DNA of 30,727 nt from Candidatus Woesearchaeota archaeon. GTDB lineage: Archaea > Nanobdellota > Nanobdellia > Woesearchaeales > JACRKL01. The DNA lies in NCBI GenBank assembly GCA_016219795.1, contig JACRKK010000052.1, positions 1 to 30,727 of the forward strand, written 5' to 3'. Positions 1 to 8,426 of this stretch are shown piece by piece (the first letter of the stretch is position 1; each line of letters begins with the position of its first letter). The position numbers and the translations under genes were made by a program. The notes below the pieces were generated by a model. The model did no database searches. It was not told the origin of the DNA and saw only the letters and a program-made list of their open reading frames with translations.

Positions 1-137
1 TCCAATTCTACTGGAATTTCATGAAACCTATCAACGAAAAACTGACACCAGCAATAATCGAAGGACAAGCAACCAAAGTCTGGACATGGGGAAATTTTCT
101 TCATACAAAATTAAAGTATCTTTAGTAAGACACTACC
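1..137 (+). mobile_element. 3' end of an insertion sequence, truncated by the window edge
   Basis: These bases recur as an exact reverse complement at 30590-30726; identity stops abruptly after the ACTACC ending at 137. The segment holds the C-terminal end of a transposase-like reading frame (stop TAG 123-125) followed by 12 bp that end the repeat, so GGTAGTGTCTTACTAAAG read from outside inwards is probably the terminal inverted repeat. The IS family is not identified. Confidence 0.75.
3..125 (+). pseudogene. Transposase C-terminal fragment, cut off by the window start
   Basis: The frame is open from the first bases to TAG at 123-125 and gives 40 residues with no start codon. It contains Asn-Phe-Met-Lys-Pro followed by Leu-Thr-Pro-Ala-Ile, which resembles the tail of DDE/rve-fold transposases, where an Asn-Phe-x-x-Pro and a Thr-Pro-Ala motif close the catalytic domain. 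The same 40 codons occur on the minus strand at 30602-30724. The 5' part lies outside the window, so it may be an intact gene there. Assignment to a transposase rests on this short motif plus the repeat at both ends; the family is uncertain. Confidence 0.6.
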
Positions 138-148
138 AATTTGCTATT

Positions 149-216
149 AAAGAAAATCGGCCCGAGCGAAGCGAGAATGCCGCCGGTCTATTGACCGGCG
201 GTGGCCGATTTTCTTT
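149..216. repeat. Long nested hairpin next to the IS end (terminator-like)
   Basis: A 14-bp arm at 149-162 is exactly complementary to 203-216, and a second 9-bp arm at 180-188 pairs with 193-201 around a four-base TATT loop. The plus-strand product would end in TTCTTTTT, so it could terminate transcription leaving the IS. It could also be a stand-alone palindromic repeat. It is GC-rich compared with its surroundings. Confidence 0.6.
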
Positions 217-241
217 TTACAGTTTGCATAAATCCACCTGA

Positions 242-250
242 TTTATAAAA
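242..250 (+). promoter_or_regulatory. TATA box for the small gene at 272
   Basis: TTTATAAAA is centred about 26 bp upstream of the ATG at 272, the spacing seen for leaderless genes elsewhere in this window. Confidence 0.5.
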
Positions 251-271
251 CAACCAGCATTTCCCGCTTCC

Positions 272-406
272 ATGGCAGATCAATGGCATACTGCACGAGT
301 TATTCCCTACGAACCTGGTTCACAAACATGGGATCTGCGCCTAAAGACCGTTCTTGATGGATTTGCAGGCGCAATAATGAACTACATCAACATGCAGAAA
401 AAATAA
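272..406 (+). CDS. Small hypothetical protein, 44 aa
   Basis: A short frame starts with ATG at 272 and ends with TAA at 404-406. It encodes a 44-residue, probably soluble peptide with an N-terminal stretch rich in aromatic residues (Trp-His, Tyr-Glu-Pro, Trp-Asp-Leu) and a hydrophobic C-terminal half ending in Lys-Lys. The coding case rests on a well-placed TATA box that would put transcription start at the ATG; no homology is recognised. It lies between the IS end and a convergent small gene, so it could instead be the remnant of a longer gene cut by the IS, but no in-frame extension passes the stop at 239-241. Confidence 0.4.
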   Translation: MADQWHTARVIPYEPGSQTWDLRLKTVLDGFAGAIMNYINMQKK

Positions 407-418
407 AAAAAAGAAAAA
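405..418 (-). terminator. Oligo-T terminator for the 419-547 gene
   Basis: Read on the minus strand this is an almost pure T tract (T5, one C, then a long T run) immediately after the stop of the small minus-strand gene, as expected for archaeal intrinsic termination. Confidence 0.45.
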
Positions 419-547
419 TCAGTAGATGCTCTTTTGGTTAAGCCAGTGACGGCTCCTCTGCGCTTTCTCATGGAGATACCATAGGTACTTCTGCTCGTAG
501 TCTTCCATCACCTGAAAATAACGCTTGAATAATCGGTTGGTTTCCAT
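419..547 (-). CDS. Small hypothetical protein, 42 aa
   Basis: ATG at 545-547 opens a 42-residue frame ending at 419-421. The product is charged and aromatic-rich (Phe-Lys-Arg-Tyr-Phe, Lys-Tyr-Leu-Trp-Tyr-Leu-His), likely one or two amphipathic helices with no membrane segment. A TATA box (571-580, minus) is spaced for a leaderless start at this ATG and an oligo-T tract follows the stop, so the unit looks like a complete minigene. No family is recognised; function unknown. Confidence 0.5.
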   Translation of the reverse strand: METNRLFKRYFQVMEDYEQKYLWYLHEKAQRSRHWLNQKSIY

Positions 548-570
548 GCTCCCCTTAGTGCTCTCTGGAA

Positions 571-580
571 GTTATATACC
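571..580 (-). promoter_or_regulatory. TATA box for the 42-aa gene
   Basis: GGTATATAAC on the minus strand, centred about 28 bp upstream of the ATG at 547. Confidence 0.5.
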
Positions 581-629
581 CTGTGAAACAGACATCCAAA
601 CGTATCTTCCAGAACCATCTTGCGTAAGG

Positions 630-638
630 TTTTTATAG
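630..638 (+). promoter_or_regulatory. TATA box for the 7-TM protein operon
   Basis: TTTTTATAG is centred about 26 bp before the ATG at 660 and predicts a leaderless transcript. Confidence 0.5.
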
Positions 639-659
639 GCTATCCCCACAGGCACTCTC

Positions 660-1361
660 ATGATCAGACTAGTCTACAGCCCCCCCTGGTTTTACGGAAA
701 AGATATTCTCATCGACATCGTCAGCGTAGTCGCGTTGCTTCTAATAGGATTCTTTGCCATGAGGTACTACTCCTTAAGCGACAAGAACAAAAACCATTTG
801 GTGTTTTCCATCTCTTTCTTTATGCTTGCTCTTTCGTTCTTATTTAAGATCGCCACAAATTTTACTTTATACTATATGGATACAGAAACAAGAAAAATTG
901 GCCCCTACATTCTTTCCTACCATGAACTTGAGGCATCCAGCCTTCCCTTCTACTGGGGCTCCATACTCTCGCGTCTCCTTATGCTTTTGGGCCTCTATGT
1001 TTTGTACTGCATTTATACTAAACAAGAGAAATCAACCGTTGTTCTGGTAACATCCCTCCTCTTGGTAACGGTTTATTATGGAATATCAGTATACCACCTC
1101 TTCCACCTTACTTCTTTTGTCATCCTTGCACTTATCACCTATCACTACTACACCAGCTACAAAACAACTAAAAGGGTTCTCACCAAAGCGCTGGCATACA
1201 GCTTTGGGATCATCAGCATAAGCCAGCTGGTGTTTGTTTTTATGAACCTACTGCCTACTATGTATGTCGCAGCAGAAATCATACAGCTGTTAGGATATCT
1301 CGGACTTTTGGGAACATTCATCATGGTGCTCATACATGGGAAAGAAACGAAGCAGAATTGA
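660..1361 (+). CDS. Seven-transmembrane hypothetical protein
   Basis: The 233-residue product is almost entirely hydrophobic with about seven transmembrane segments (roughly residues 18-35, 47-65, 100-118, 126-142, 145-162, 174-195, 205-225), short polar loops and a charged C-terminus. No catalytic motif is recognisable. The start at 660 is supported by a TATA box at leaderless spacing. Its last 26 bp overlap the next gene, which encodes a winged-helix protein, so the two are very likely co-transcribed and a membrane sensor/regulator pair is plausible but inferred. A run of seven C at 680-686 lies near the 5' end. I do not recognise a named family. Confidence 0.75.
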   Translation: MIRLVYSPPWFYGKDILIDIVSVVALLLIGFFAMRYYSLSDKNKNHLVFSISFFMLALSFLFKIATNFTLYYMDTETRKIGPYILSYHELEASSLPFYWGSILSRLLMLLGLYVLYCIYTKQEKSTVVLVTSLLLVTVYYGISVYHLFHLTSFVILALITYHYYTSYKTTKRVLTKALAYSFGIISISQLVFVFMNLLPTMYVAAEIIQLLGYLGLLGTFIMVLIHGKETKQN

Positions 1362-1608
1362 CATCATCGTCGATATTCTGCAGTCAATTCAGGAAAAAGA
1401 AAAAGGAATCAAGCCGACGCACATCATGTATCGTGCGAATCTGGCACATCAGCAGATGAAGCTCTATCTTGAAGAGCTGGTAGAAAAAAATTTCATAACC
1501 AAAATCGAGCGGGGGAATACGGAGTATTGGCATATATCCACTACAGGAAACCAGTTCCTGCAGAAAGTGCGTGAGATGAAAGAATTCGAAAAGACGTTTG
1601 GGCTTTAA
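1336..1608 (+). CDS. Winged-helix DNA-binding protein, ArnR1/HTH_45-like
   Basis: This 90-aa protein has a basic N-terminus (Lys-Lys-Arg-Ser-Arg), then a compact winged helix: helices over about residues 8-20, 27-34 and 38-50, and a wing ending around Tyr-Trp-His-Ile. The text pattern (Lys-Pro-Thr-His-Ile-Met-Tyr, later an Ile-x-x-x-Gly-x-x-Phe-Leu close) matches the small archaeal winged-helix proteins grouped with ArnR1. Such proteins act as transcription regulators. The 26-bp overlap with the upstream 7-TM gene suggests translational coupling; its target is unknown. Confidence 0.75.
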   Translation: MGKKRSRIDIIVDILQSIQEKEKGIKPTHIMYRANLAHQQMKLYLEELVEKNFITKIERGNTEYWHISTTGNQFLQKVREMKEFEKTFGL

Positions 1609-1622
1609 TGCTCTATCAACTA

Positions 1623-3107
1623 TTATTTTAAATTAGTTTTCCCCCGAAGAAACCGATCACATTCACGTGCAGCACCCCTCCCCTCATTAATCGCCCAAAC
1701 CACAAGGCTCTGCCCGCGCCGCATATCACCTGCAGCAAACACTTTAGGCACACTGGTTAGGAATTTTCCATGGTCTGCCTTGACATTCGAACGCACATCA
1801 CGCTCAAGCCCAAGCTGTGTAATAACCGTATCCTCTGGACCCAAAAAGCCCATCGCAAGAAGTACAAGCTGGCAGGGCCATACTTTTTCTGTGCCGGGTA
1901 TTTCAACAGGCCCAAACCTTCCATTTGCATCTTTTTTCCATTCAATCTGTATCGTATGCACTTCTTTAAGATGAGCAGTATCATCTCCTACAAATTTCTT
2001 GGCTGTGATCCCAAATTCACGCGGATCTTTGCCAAACAACGCTTTTGCTTCTTCCTGCCCGTAATCCACTTTCAGTGTCTTGGGCCACTGTGGCCACGGG
2101 TTATCAGGAGCACGAAAAAGAGGGGGCATATCCATAATTTCCAGCTGCACAACACTTTTGCAGCCGTGGCGAATGGCAGTACCCACACAATCCGTTCCTG
2201 TGTCACCGCCCCCAATGATCATCACATCCTTTCCCTTCGCAGAAATATAGTTGCCATCCTTATGGCCTGAATCGAGCAGGCTCTTGGTATTGGAAGACAA
2301 GAATTCCATGGCAAAGTGAACTCCTTTGAGGTTCCTGCCTTCAATAGGGAGGTCTCGTGGCTTTGTCGCGCCGCAACAAAGCACAACAGCATCGTAGCAG
2401 TCAACAAGCTCTTGAGAAGAAATATTCTTGTCAATCTCAACACCGGTTTTGAAGGCTACACCCTCTGCTGTCATAAGATCCAGGCGTCTCTGCACCACAT
2501 TCTTATCCAGCTTCATATTGGGGATGCCGTACATCAGAAGCCCACCAATTCTGTCAGCCCGCTCATACACGTCCACCTGATGACCTGCATGATTCAACTG
2601 GTCTGCGCAGGACAAACCAGCAGGACCTGAACCAACAACCGCAACTTTTTTACCCGTACGCTGCTTGTGAAAATGGGGAACAACCCATCCTTCTTGCCAT
2701 CCCCGGTCAATAATTGCACATTCATTGCTCTTGATGGTAACCGCAGGATCATGAATCGCAACCGTGCAGGATGCTTCACAGGGAGCCGGGCATACTCTGC
2801 CTGTAAATTCAGGGAAATTGTTGGTCTTGTGGAGCCGCTGCAGAGCCTCTTTCCATTGCCCTCTGTAAATGAGGTCGTTCCATTCAGGAATCAGGTTGTT
2901 TATCGGACAGCCTGACGCCATACCATTAATCAGAATGCCTGTCTGGCAGAAGGGTGTGCCACAATCCATGCAGCGAGCGCCCTGCACCTGCTGTTTTTCT
3001 TGAGGAAGATGATGATGGAATTCACCCCAGTTATGGATGCGTACAAGAGGATCAATATCCTCTGCAATTTTCCGTTTATATTCCATGAATCCTGTTGGCT
3101 TTCCCAT
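1623..3107 (-). CDS. gltD: Glutamate synthase small subunit (NADPH/FAD), GltD
   Basis: This 494-aa protein has the beta-subunit architecture of bacterial NADPH-GOGAT, which oxidises NADPH and passes electrons to the large subunit. An N-terminal Fe-S domain carries Cys46, 49, 54 and 67 and a second set Cys106, 110 and 114. An FAD-binding Gly-Ser-Gly-Pro-Ala-Gly loop sits at 159-164, and an NADPH-binding Gly-Gly-Gly-Asp-Thr-Gly loop lies in the middle. The C-terminal Ala-Gly-Asp motif (FAAGDMRRGQSLVVWA) closes the FAD domain. Length is close to the usual 470-490. It lies 17 bp downstream of gltB on the same strand and is almost certainly co-transcribed. Homologous subunits occur in other reductases (for example NfnB-type), but direct linkage to gltB settles the role. 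Confidence 0.95.
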   Translation of the reverse strand: MGKPTGFMEYKRKIAEDIDPLVRIHNWGEFHHHLPQEKQQVQGARCMDCGTPFCQTGILINGMASGCPINNLIPEWNDLIYRGQWKEALQRLHKTNNFPEFTGRVCPAPCEASCTVAIHDPAVTIKSNECAIIDRGWQEGWVVPHFHKQRTGKKVAVVGSGPAGLSCADQLNHAGHQVDVYERADRIGGLLMYGIPNMKLDKNVVQRRLDLMTAEGVAFKTGVEIDKNISSQELVDCYDAVVLCCGATKPRDLPIEGRNLKGVHFAMEFLSSNTKSLLDSGHKDGNYISAKGKDVMIIGGGDTGTDCVGTAIRHGCKSVVQLEIMDMPPLFRAPDNPWPQWPKTLKVDYGQEEAKALFGKDPREFGITAKKFVGDDTAHLKEVHTIQIEWKKDANGRFGPVEIPGTEKVWPCQLVLLAMGFLGPEDTVITQLGLERDVRSNVKADHGKFLTSVPKVFAAGDMRRGQSLVVWAINEGRGAARECDRFLRGKTNLK

Positions 3108-3124
3108 TGTGTATCTTCATCCCT

Positions 3125-6100
3125 TTAGGAAGTCACCGCGTTCACTGCGGTAAATGCTGCCATGCTTGCTTCATCCTTGCTTAGGCCTTGCGCTTGTGCT
3201 TCCTGTATCGCAGAGATCATTTTCTTATAATCGCGGGGCATCACCTTCACAAATGTTGACGCCGTCTTCTCCCATGAATTCAAGATGCCTTTTGCAAGTG
3301 TACTCTCCGTATAGAGGATGTGCTGCTCGATCATCTGCTTCACTTCCCTAATATCTGCCTGATCTGAAAGCGGTTCAAGGTCCACCATCTCCCTATTGCA
3401 GCGTGTTGCAAAATCACCTTCTGCATCAAGCACATACGCAACGCCGCCTGACATGCCTGCTGCAAAATTGCGTCCGGTCTTACCAAGAACCACAACCCTG
3501 CCACCAGTCATGTATTCGCACCCATGATCACCAACAGCTTCAACTACCGCGCGCACGCCGCTGTTGCGCACGCAGAACCGCTCTCCTGCCATGCCACGTA
3601 CATACGCCTCCCCTGACGTTGCGCCGTAGAACGCAACGTTGCCTATGATAATATTTTCCTCAGGAGCAAAGGTCGCATGAGTGGGAGGATATACAATAAT
3701 TTTCCCACCGGAAAGCCCTTTTCCTATATAGTCATTTCCATCACCGCAGAGCCAGAGCGTCATACCTCTGGGGATAAATGCACCAAAGCTCTGACCAGCA
3801 GAACCGCTAAAGCGCAGCGAAATGGTATCCTCCGCAAGCCCTTTCGAACCATAACGCCTCGTCAGCTCGCTGCCAAGCATCGTCCCCACAACACGATTGG
3901 TGTTTGCAATAGGAAGAACATAATCGACGCAATGCCCATGGTCAAGTGCAGCTTTGCAGAGCTCAAGCAACTTGTTGTCCATGGCGTGCTCAAGTCCATG
4001 GTTTTGCTTTTCCTGACAGAACCGGCCAACACTCTCCGGCACATCCGGCCGGTAAAGCAAAGGAGAAAGATCAATACCCTTTGCCTTCCAATGCTCCTCT
4101 CCCTGCACCATCTTCAGCTTATCGGTCCTGCCGACCATCTCATTGATGGTACGAAAGCCCAGGCGTGCCATATACTCGCGCACCTCCTGTGCGATAAAAG
4201 TCATGAAATTCACAACATGCTGCGGATCCCCTCCAAACTTCTTCCTAAGTTCTGGATTCTGTGTTGCAATGCCAACAGGGCAGGTATCCAGATTACAAAT
4301 CCTCATCATCACGCAGCCCAGGCTTACCAGAGGTGCAGTTGCAAAACCAAACTCTTCTGCCCCAAGAAGGGCTGCAATAACCACATCCCTGCCCGTCATC
4401 AGTTTGCCGTCGGTCTCAATCACAATCCTGCTACGCAGATTATTCAGAAGAAGCGTCTGATGGGCCTCAGCAAGGCCAAGCTCCCAGGGTAATCCTGCAT
4501 GTCTTATACTTGTTCGTGGAGATGCTCCAGTTCCCCCATCATGGCCACTAATTAATACAACATCTGCGCGGCCCTTGGCAACCCCTGCTGCAATGGTTCC
4601 TACTCCTGCTTCCGCAACAAGTTTCACGCTGATGCGCGCATACTTGTTTGCATTTTTCAGATCATGGATGAGTTCAGCAAGATCCTCAATGGAATAAATA
4701 TCGTGATGAGGTGGCGGAGAGATCAGTTCAACACCGGGTGTTGAATACCGCACTTTTGCAATCCAGGGATATACTTTCCTTGCAGGAAGCTGACCGCCTT
4801 CACCGGGTTTTGCTCCCTGCGCCATTTTGATCTGCAACTCTTTTGCATTCACCAGATATTCGCTGGTCACACCAAAACGGCCGGAAGCTACCTGTTTTAT
4901 TGCGCTGCATTTTGAATCGCCGTTTGCAAGAGGCACAAACCGTGCAGGATTTTCTCCACCTTCACCTGTATTGCTTTTTCCGCCAATCCTGTTCATGGCA
5001 ATGGCAAGTGCCTCATGCGCTTCCTGACTGATGGATCCATAGGACATTGCACCTGTCTTAAAGCGTTTGCAGATAGATTCTACAGATTCCACTTCATCAA
5101 GAGGTATCGAATTCTCAGAAGTAAATTCCAGAAGGCTACGGAGCGTGCAAAGTGTTTTATTTTCTCGGTCGAGAAGCTTGGAATATTCCTTAAATGCTGC
5201 GTAATTTCCCGATCGGACTGCAGCTTGAAGTTTGTAAATAGTCTCAGGATTAAACAGATGATATTCTCCATCGCTTCTCCACTGATAAAATCCACCGGAA
5301 TCCAGAGTATCGTGCTCATGTGTTGCAGAAGCGCCAAACGCACTCTCATGACGCATTGCTGCTTCCGCTGCAATTTCTCCCATCCCTATTCCCTGAATTC
5401 GTGAAGCAGTCCAGGTAAAATAGCGATCAATAACATCATTGTTAATGCCTACTGCCTCAAAAATCTGCGCACCTTGATAACCCTGGATGGTGGAAATCCC
5501 CATTTTGGAAATCACTTTCACAACGCCCTTCACTACTGCTTTCACATAATTTTTTGCAGCATGTGCATAATCAATATTAACAAGCATTCCGTCACGGACC
5601 ATACCTTCTATTGCCTCAAAAGCAAGATAGGGATTTATCGCTGACGCCCCATATCCCAAAAGCAGGGAGAAATGATGCACTTCACGCGGCTCTCCTGATT
5701 CAAGCACAAGAGCAACTTGGGTGCGTTTTTCCTCTCGAATAAGATGGTGATGTAGACCAGAGACAGCAAGAAGCGCGGGGATAGGCGCATGTTTTGCATC
5801 CACCCCCCTATCAGATAAAATAAGGATATTGGCACCATCCCCCATTGCAGCATCCGCATCTTCAAATAATGCATCAAGCGCATCCAAAAGACCCTGCCCT
5901 CCGTTCTCCGGATTGAAGAGGATAGGGAGCGTTGCTGACTTTAGTCCATTAGTAGAACCGGGAAGAGTGAGAGATTTAAGTTTCGCAAAATCACCGTTGG
6001 TTAGAATAGGTGATTCAAGTTTGATCTGGTGGCAGTTTTCAGGGTGCAGTGCAAGGATATTCCCCTGGCTGCCAAGATAAGTCATCGATGAAGTAACAAT

Positions 6101-7765
6101 CCCCTCGCGTATGGCATCGATAGGTGGGTTTGTCACCTGGGCAAAAAGCTGTTTAAAATAATTGTAAAGCAATTGTGGTTTATCAGAGAGTGCTGCAAGA
6201 GGGATATCAGTGCCCATTGCGCCAACTGCCTCAAGGCCGTGCTGCACCATCGGTACAAGAACAGCTCTCAAATCCTCATAAGTGTATCCAAATGCTTTTT
6301 CCCTCAAAAGCAGGGTTGAGGGGTCATGGACTGGCAGGTCAGATGACTGCGGCTGTGGTAATGCAGAGAGTTTCACCATATGCTTGTCAAGCCACGTCCT
6401 ATAAGGGTGCTCGGATGCAATGTTGTGTTTAAGTTCTTCATCAGAGATTATCTTCCCTTTGACTGTATCCACAAGCAACATCCTTCCAGGATGCAGGCGT
6501 CCTTTCATAGTTATATTCTCAACCTCCAGAGGGAGAACGCCGACTTCAGAAGCAGCAACTACCATACCATCTTTAGTGACATAGTAGCGAAATGGCCGCA
6601 GGCCGTTGCGGTCAAGGACTGCACCGACAAAACGACCATCGGTAAAGCCTATGGCTGCGGGCCCGTCCCATGGCTCCATAATACAGCTGTGATATTCGTA
6701 GAAGGCTTTTTTTTCATCACTCATGCTTTCATGATGTTCCCATGGTTCCGGAATCATCATCATCACTGCATGAGGAAGCGAGTAACCGGAGAGGGTAAGG
6801 AATTCAAGGCAGTTATCGAACATGGCAGAATCACTCCCGTCCGGATGAATGACGGGAAATATCTTGTGCATATCCTCTCCAAATACCTTTGCCTGAAGAA
6901 CAGATTGGCGTGCGTGCATGGCGTTTATGTTGCCGCGCAGCGTGTTGATTTCCCCATTGTGGATGATGTAGCGATAAGGGTGCGCCCGCTTCCAGCTAGG
7001 GAAGGTATTGGTGCTGTAACGTGAATGGATAACTGCAATGGCAGAATCAAAAGAGGGATCGTTTAAGTCTGTGTAGAATGCATCCACCTGCTCTGCATTA
7101 AGCATACCTTTGTACACCAGCGTCCTGGATGACAAGCTTGGGAAATATAATGCATCAGCACGGTTGTCAGGCATCTCAGTGGCCATTTTTTCTATTCGTT
7201 TTCTGATAATATAGAGTTTTCGTTCAAAAGAAAGTTCATCATGGATGGTGCTGTTTTTCCCTACAAATACCTGGCAGATGTGGGGCATGCTTGTGGTTGC
7301 TGTGGTGCAGAGAGAAGACGCATCTATGGGCACATCGCGCCATCCAAGGACAGCCTGGCCTTCTTCTCGAATGGTTGTGTCTATCTGCTCTTTACAATGC
7401 TTGCGTGCATCATCGTCTCGGGGAAGAAAAACCATACCCACACCATATGCTCCCGACTCTGGAAGATTGATATTGTCTTTTTTGCAAACGGTTCTAAAGA
7501 AATGATGAGGAATCTGGACAAGAATGCCCGCACCATCACCCAGATTCTTTTCACAGCCGCAACCACCACGGTGAGAGAGGTTAACAAGCATCTGCAACGC
7601 TTTGCGGACAATCTCATGAGACCTGTTTCCTTTGATATTAACAAGAAAGCCGATGCCACAGGCATCGCGTTCAAACTGAGGAGAGTACATTCCCTGCCCT
7701 TTAGGCAAGCCGTTGCCTTTAACATCACGTTCCGACTCTTTAGTATAATCTCTTGGTGGTGTCAT
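3125..7765 (-). CDS. gltB: Glutamate synthase large subunit, GltB
   Basis: This 1546-aa subunit converts 2-oxoglutarate plus glutamine to two glutamates. Domains run in order: class II glutamine amidotransferase beginning at nucleophile Cys36 (Asp-Ala-Cys-Gly-Ile-Gly-Phe, normally exposed by propeptide removal), central domain, FMN-binding synthase domain, 3Fe-4S ligands Cys1151, Cys1157 and Cys1162, then the C-terminal Gly-x-x-Gly-rich beta-helix. The frame stays open upstream to 7891, but that stretch overlaps dcd in another frame. The ATG at 7765 falls 26 bp after the dcd stop, and the Gly-Leu-Pro-Lys-Gly-Gln-Gly leader before Cys36 matches the family. A later ATG at 7690 with a GGGCAGGGA upstream would also leave a propeptide. 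Full bacterial-type length is notable because many archaea have only shorter or split GOGAT. Confidence 0.93.
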   Translation of the reverse strand: MTPPRDYTKESERDVKGNGLPKGQGMYSPQFERDACGIGFLVNIKGNRSHEIVRKALQMLVNLSHRGGCGCEKNLGDGAGILVQIPHHFFRTVCKKDNINLPESGAYGVGMVFLPRDDDARKHCKEQIDTTIREEGQAVLGWRDVPIDASSLCTTATTSMPHICQVFVGKNSTIHDELSFERKLYIIRKRIEKMATEMPDNRADALYFPSLSSRTLVYKGMLNAEQVDAFYTDLNDPSFDSAIAVIHSRYSTNTFPSWKRAHPYRYIIHNGEINTLRGNINAMHARQSVLQAKVFGEDMHKIFPVIHPDGSDSAMFDNCLEFLTLSGYSLPHAVMMMIPEPWEHHESMSDEKKAFYEYHSCIMEPWDGPAAIGFTDGRFVGAVLDRNGLRPFRYYVTKDGMVVAASEVGVLPLEVENITMKGRLHPGRMLLVDTVKGKIISDEELKHNIASEHPYRTWLDKHMVKLSALPQPQSSDLPVHDPSTLLLREKAFGYTYEDLRAVLVPMVQHGLEAVGAMGTDIPLAALSDKPQLLYNYFKQLFAQVTNPPIDAIREGIVTSSMTYLGSQGNILALHPENCHQIKLESPILTNGDFAKLKSLTLPGSTNGLKSATLPILFNPENGGQGLLDALDALFEDADAAMGDGANILILSDRGVDAKHAPIPALLAVSGLHHHLIREEKRTQVALVLESGEPREVHHFSLLLGYGASAINPYLAFEAIEGMVRDGMLVNIDYAHAAKNYVKAVVKGVVKVISKMGISTIQGYQGAQIFEAVGINNDVIDRYFTWTASRIQGIGMGEIAAEAAMRHESAFGASATHEHDTLDSGGFYQWRSDGEYHLFNPETIYKLQAAVRSGNYAAFKEYSKLLDRENKTLCTLRSLLEFTSENSIPLDEVESVESICKRFKTGAMSYGSISQEAHEALAIAMNRIGGKSNTGEGGENPARFVPLANGDSKCSAIKQVASGRFGVTSEYLVNAKELQIKMAQGAKPGEGGQLPARKVYPWIAKVRYSTPGVELISPPPHHDIYSIEDLAELIHDLKNANKYARISVKLVAEAGVGTIAAGVAKGRADVVLISGHDGGTGASPRTSIRHAGLPWELGLAEAHQTLLLNNLRSRIVIETDGKLMTGRDVVIAALLGAEEFGFATAPLVSLGCVMMRICNLDTCPVGIATQNPELRKKFGGDPQHVVNFMTFIAQEVREYMARLGFRTINEMVGRTDKLKMVQGEEHWKAKGIDLSPLLYRPDVPESVGRFCQEKQNHGLEHAMDNKLLELCKAALDHGHCVDYVLPIANTNRVVGTMLGSELTRRYGSKGLAEDTISLRFSGSAGQSFGAFIPRGMTLWLCGDGNDYIGKGLSGGKIIVYPPTHATFAPEENIIIGNVAFYGATSGEAYVRGMAGERFCVRNSGVRAVVEAVGDHGCEYMTGGRVVVLGKTGRNFAAGMSGGVAYVLDAEGDFATRCNREMVDLEPLSDQADIREVKQMIEQHILYTESTLAKGILNSWEKTASTFVKVMPRDYKKMISAIQEAQAQGLSKDEASMAAFTAVNAVTS

Positions 7766-7790
7766 GGTGTTGTGGAACCTCTTCAGATTT

Positions 7791-8375
7791 TCAGTCAACC
7801 TTTTTTGAAATAGTCTTAAAATCTGCGTACGCCTTGCTTGCAACAGCACCTTCAGAACCATAGTATTTGCTGCCCAGATCCTTTGAACCATACGGCCGCT
7901 CTGCTGCAGTGGTCATCTGCACAAAAGAGATCTGTCCTATTTTCATCAAGTAATAAAGAGTAACCGGGAGTTTTGCCACATTGCTAATCTCAAGTGTCAG
8001 TTTGCCGCTCCATCCTGGGCTGATGAATCCCGCAGTGGAATGGATGAGGATACCTAAGCGTCCAAGAGAACTCTTGCCTTCTATCATGGCAGCAAGGTCT
8101 GAAGGGAGGGTTACTGTTTCAAAAGTGCTCCCTAGAACGAACTCCCCGGGATGTAGAATGAATGGTTTGTCACCAGTAATCTCAATAGGAGTGGTGAGGT
8201 CATCATTGGATTTTCGCAGGTCAATATACGGATGGTCTGCGTGTTTGAACACCAGAAATTTCTTGTCAAGCCTAATATCAATACTTGATGGTTGGATGTG
8301 CGATGGTTCAAAAGGTTCTACCCTTATCCGCTTCTGTGCAATGGCTTCCCTGATGCTTTTGTCACTCAATAACAT
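7791..8375 (-). CDS. dcd: dCTP deaminase (Dcd family, possibly bifunctional)
   Basis: This 194-aa enzyme of the dUTPase/Dcd fold deaminates dCTP to dUTP for thymidylate synthesis. Recognisable elements are the N-terminal Leu-Ser-Asp, an Ile-Gln-Pro-Ser-Ser-Ile-Asp-Ile-Arg-Leu strand, His-Pro-Gly-Glu-Phe, Glu-Gly-Lys-Ser-Ser-Leu-Gly-Arg-Leu-Gly, and Pro-Gly-Trp-Ser-Gly followed by Leu-Glu, where the catalytic Glu lies. A longer frame begins at ATG 8396, but that ATG sits only about 7 bp from the TATA box at 8399-8406, whereas ATG 8375 is at leaderless spacing and gives the usual family N-terminus, so 8375 is chosen. gltB follows after a 25-bp gap. Whether it also hydrolyses dUTP cannot be told from sequence. 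Confidence 0.9.
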   Translation of the reverse strand: MLLSDKSIREAIAQKRIRVEPFEPSHIQPSSIDIRLDKKFLVFKHADHPYIDLRKSNDDLTTPIEITGDKPFILHPGEFVLGSTFETVTLPSDLAAMIEGKSSLGRLGILIHSTAGFISPGWSGKLTLEISNVAKLPVTLYYLMKIGQISFVQMTTAAERPYGSKDLGSKYYGSEGAVASKAYADFKTISKKVD

Positions 8376-8398
8376 AGGTGGATGGTCATCCAGCATCC

Positions 8399-8406
8399 TA
8401 TATAAA
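8399..8406 (-). promoter_or_regulatory. TATA box for dcd (and probably gltBD)
   Basis: TTTATATA on the minus strand, centred about 28 bp from ATG 8375. It lies in the 51 bp between the end of the AMP phosphorylase gene and dcd, so dcd-gltB-gltD may form its own transcription unit. Confidence 0.6.
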
Positions 8407-8426
8407 TGTTATGACAACAAAGGTGG

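Noticed and set aside
7766..7891. Upstream extension of the GltB frame.
   Set aside because: It overlaps the end of dcd in another frame, and the family N-terminus begins just before the catalytic Cys, so it is treated as a chance open stretch.
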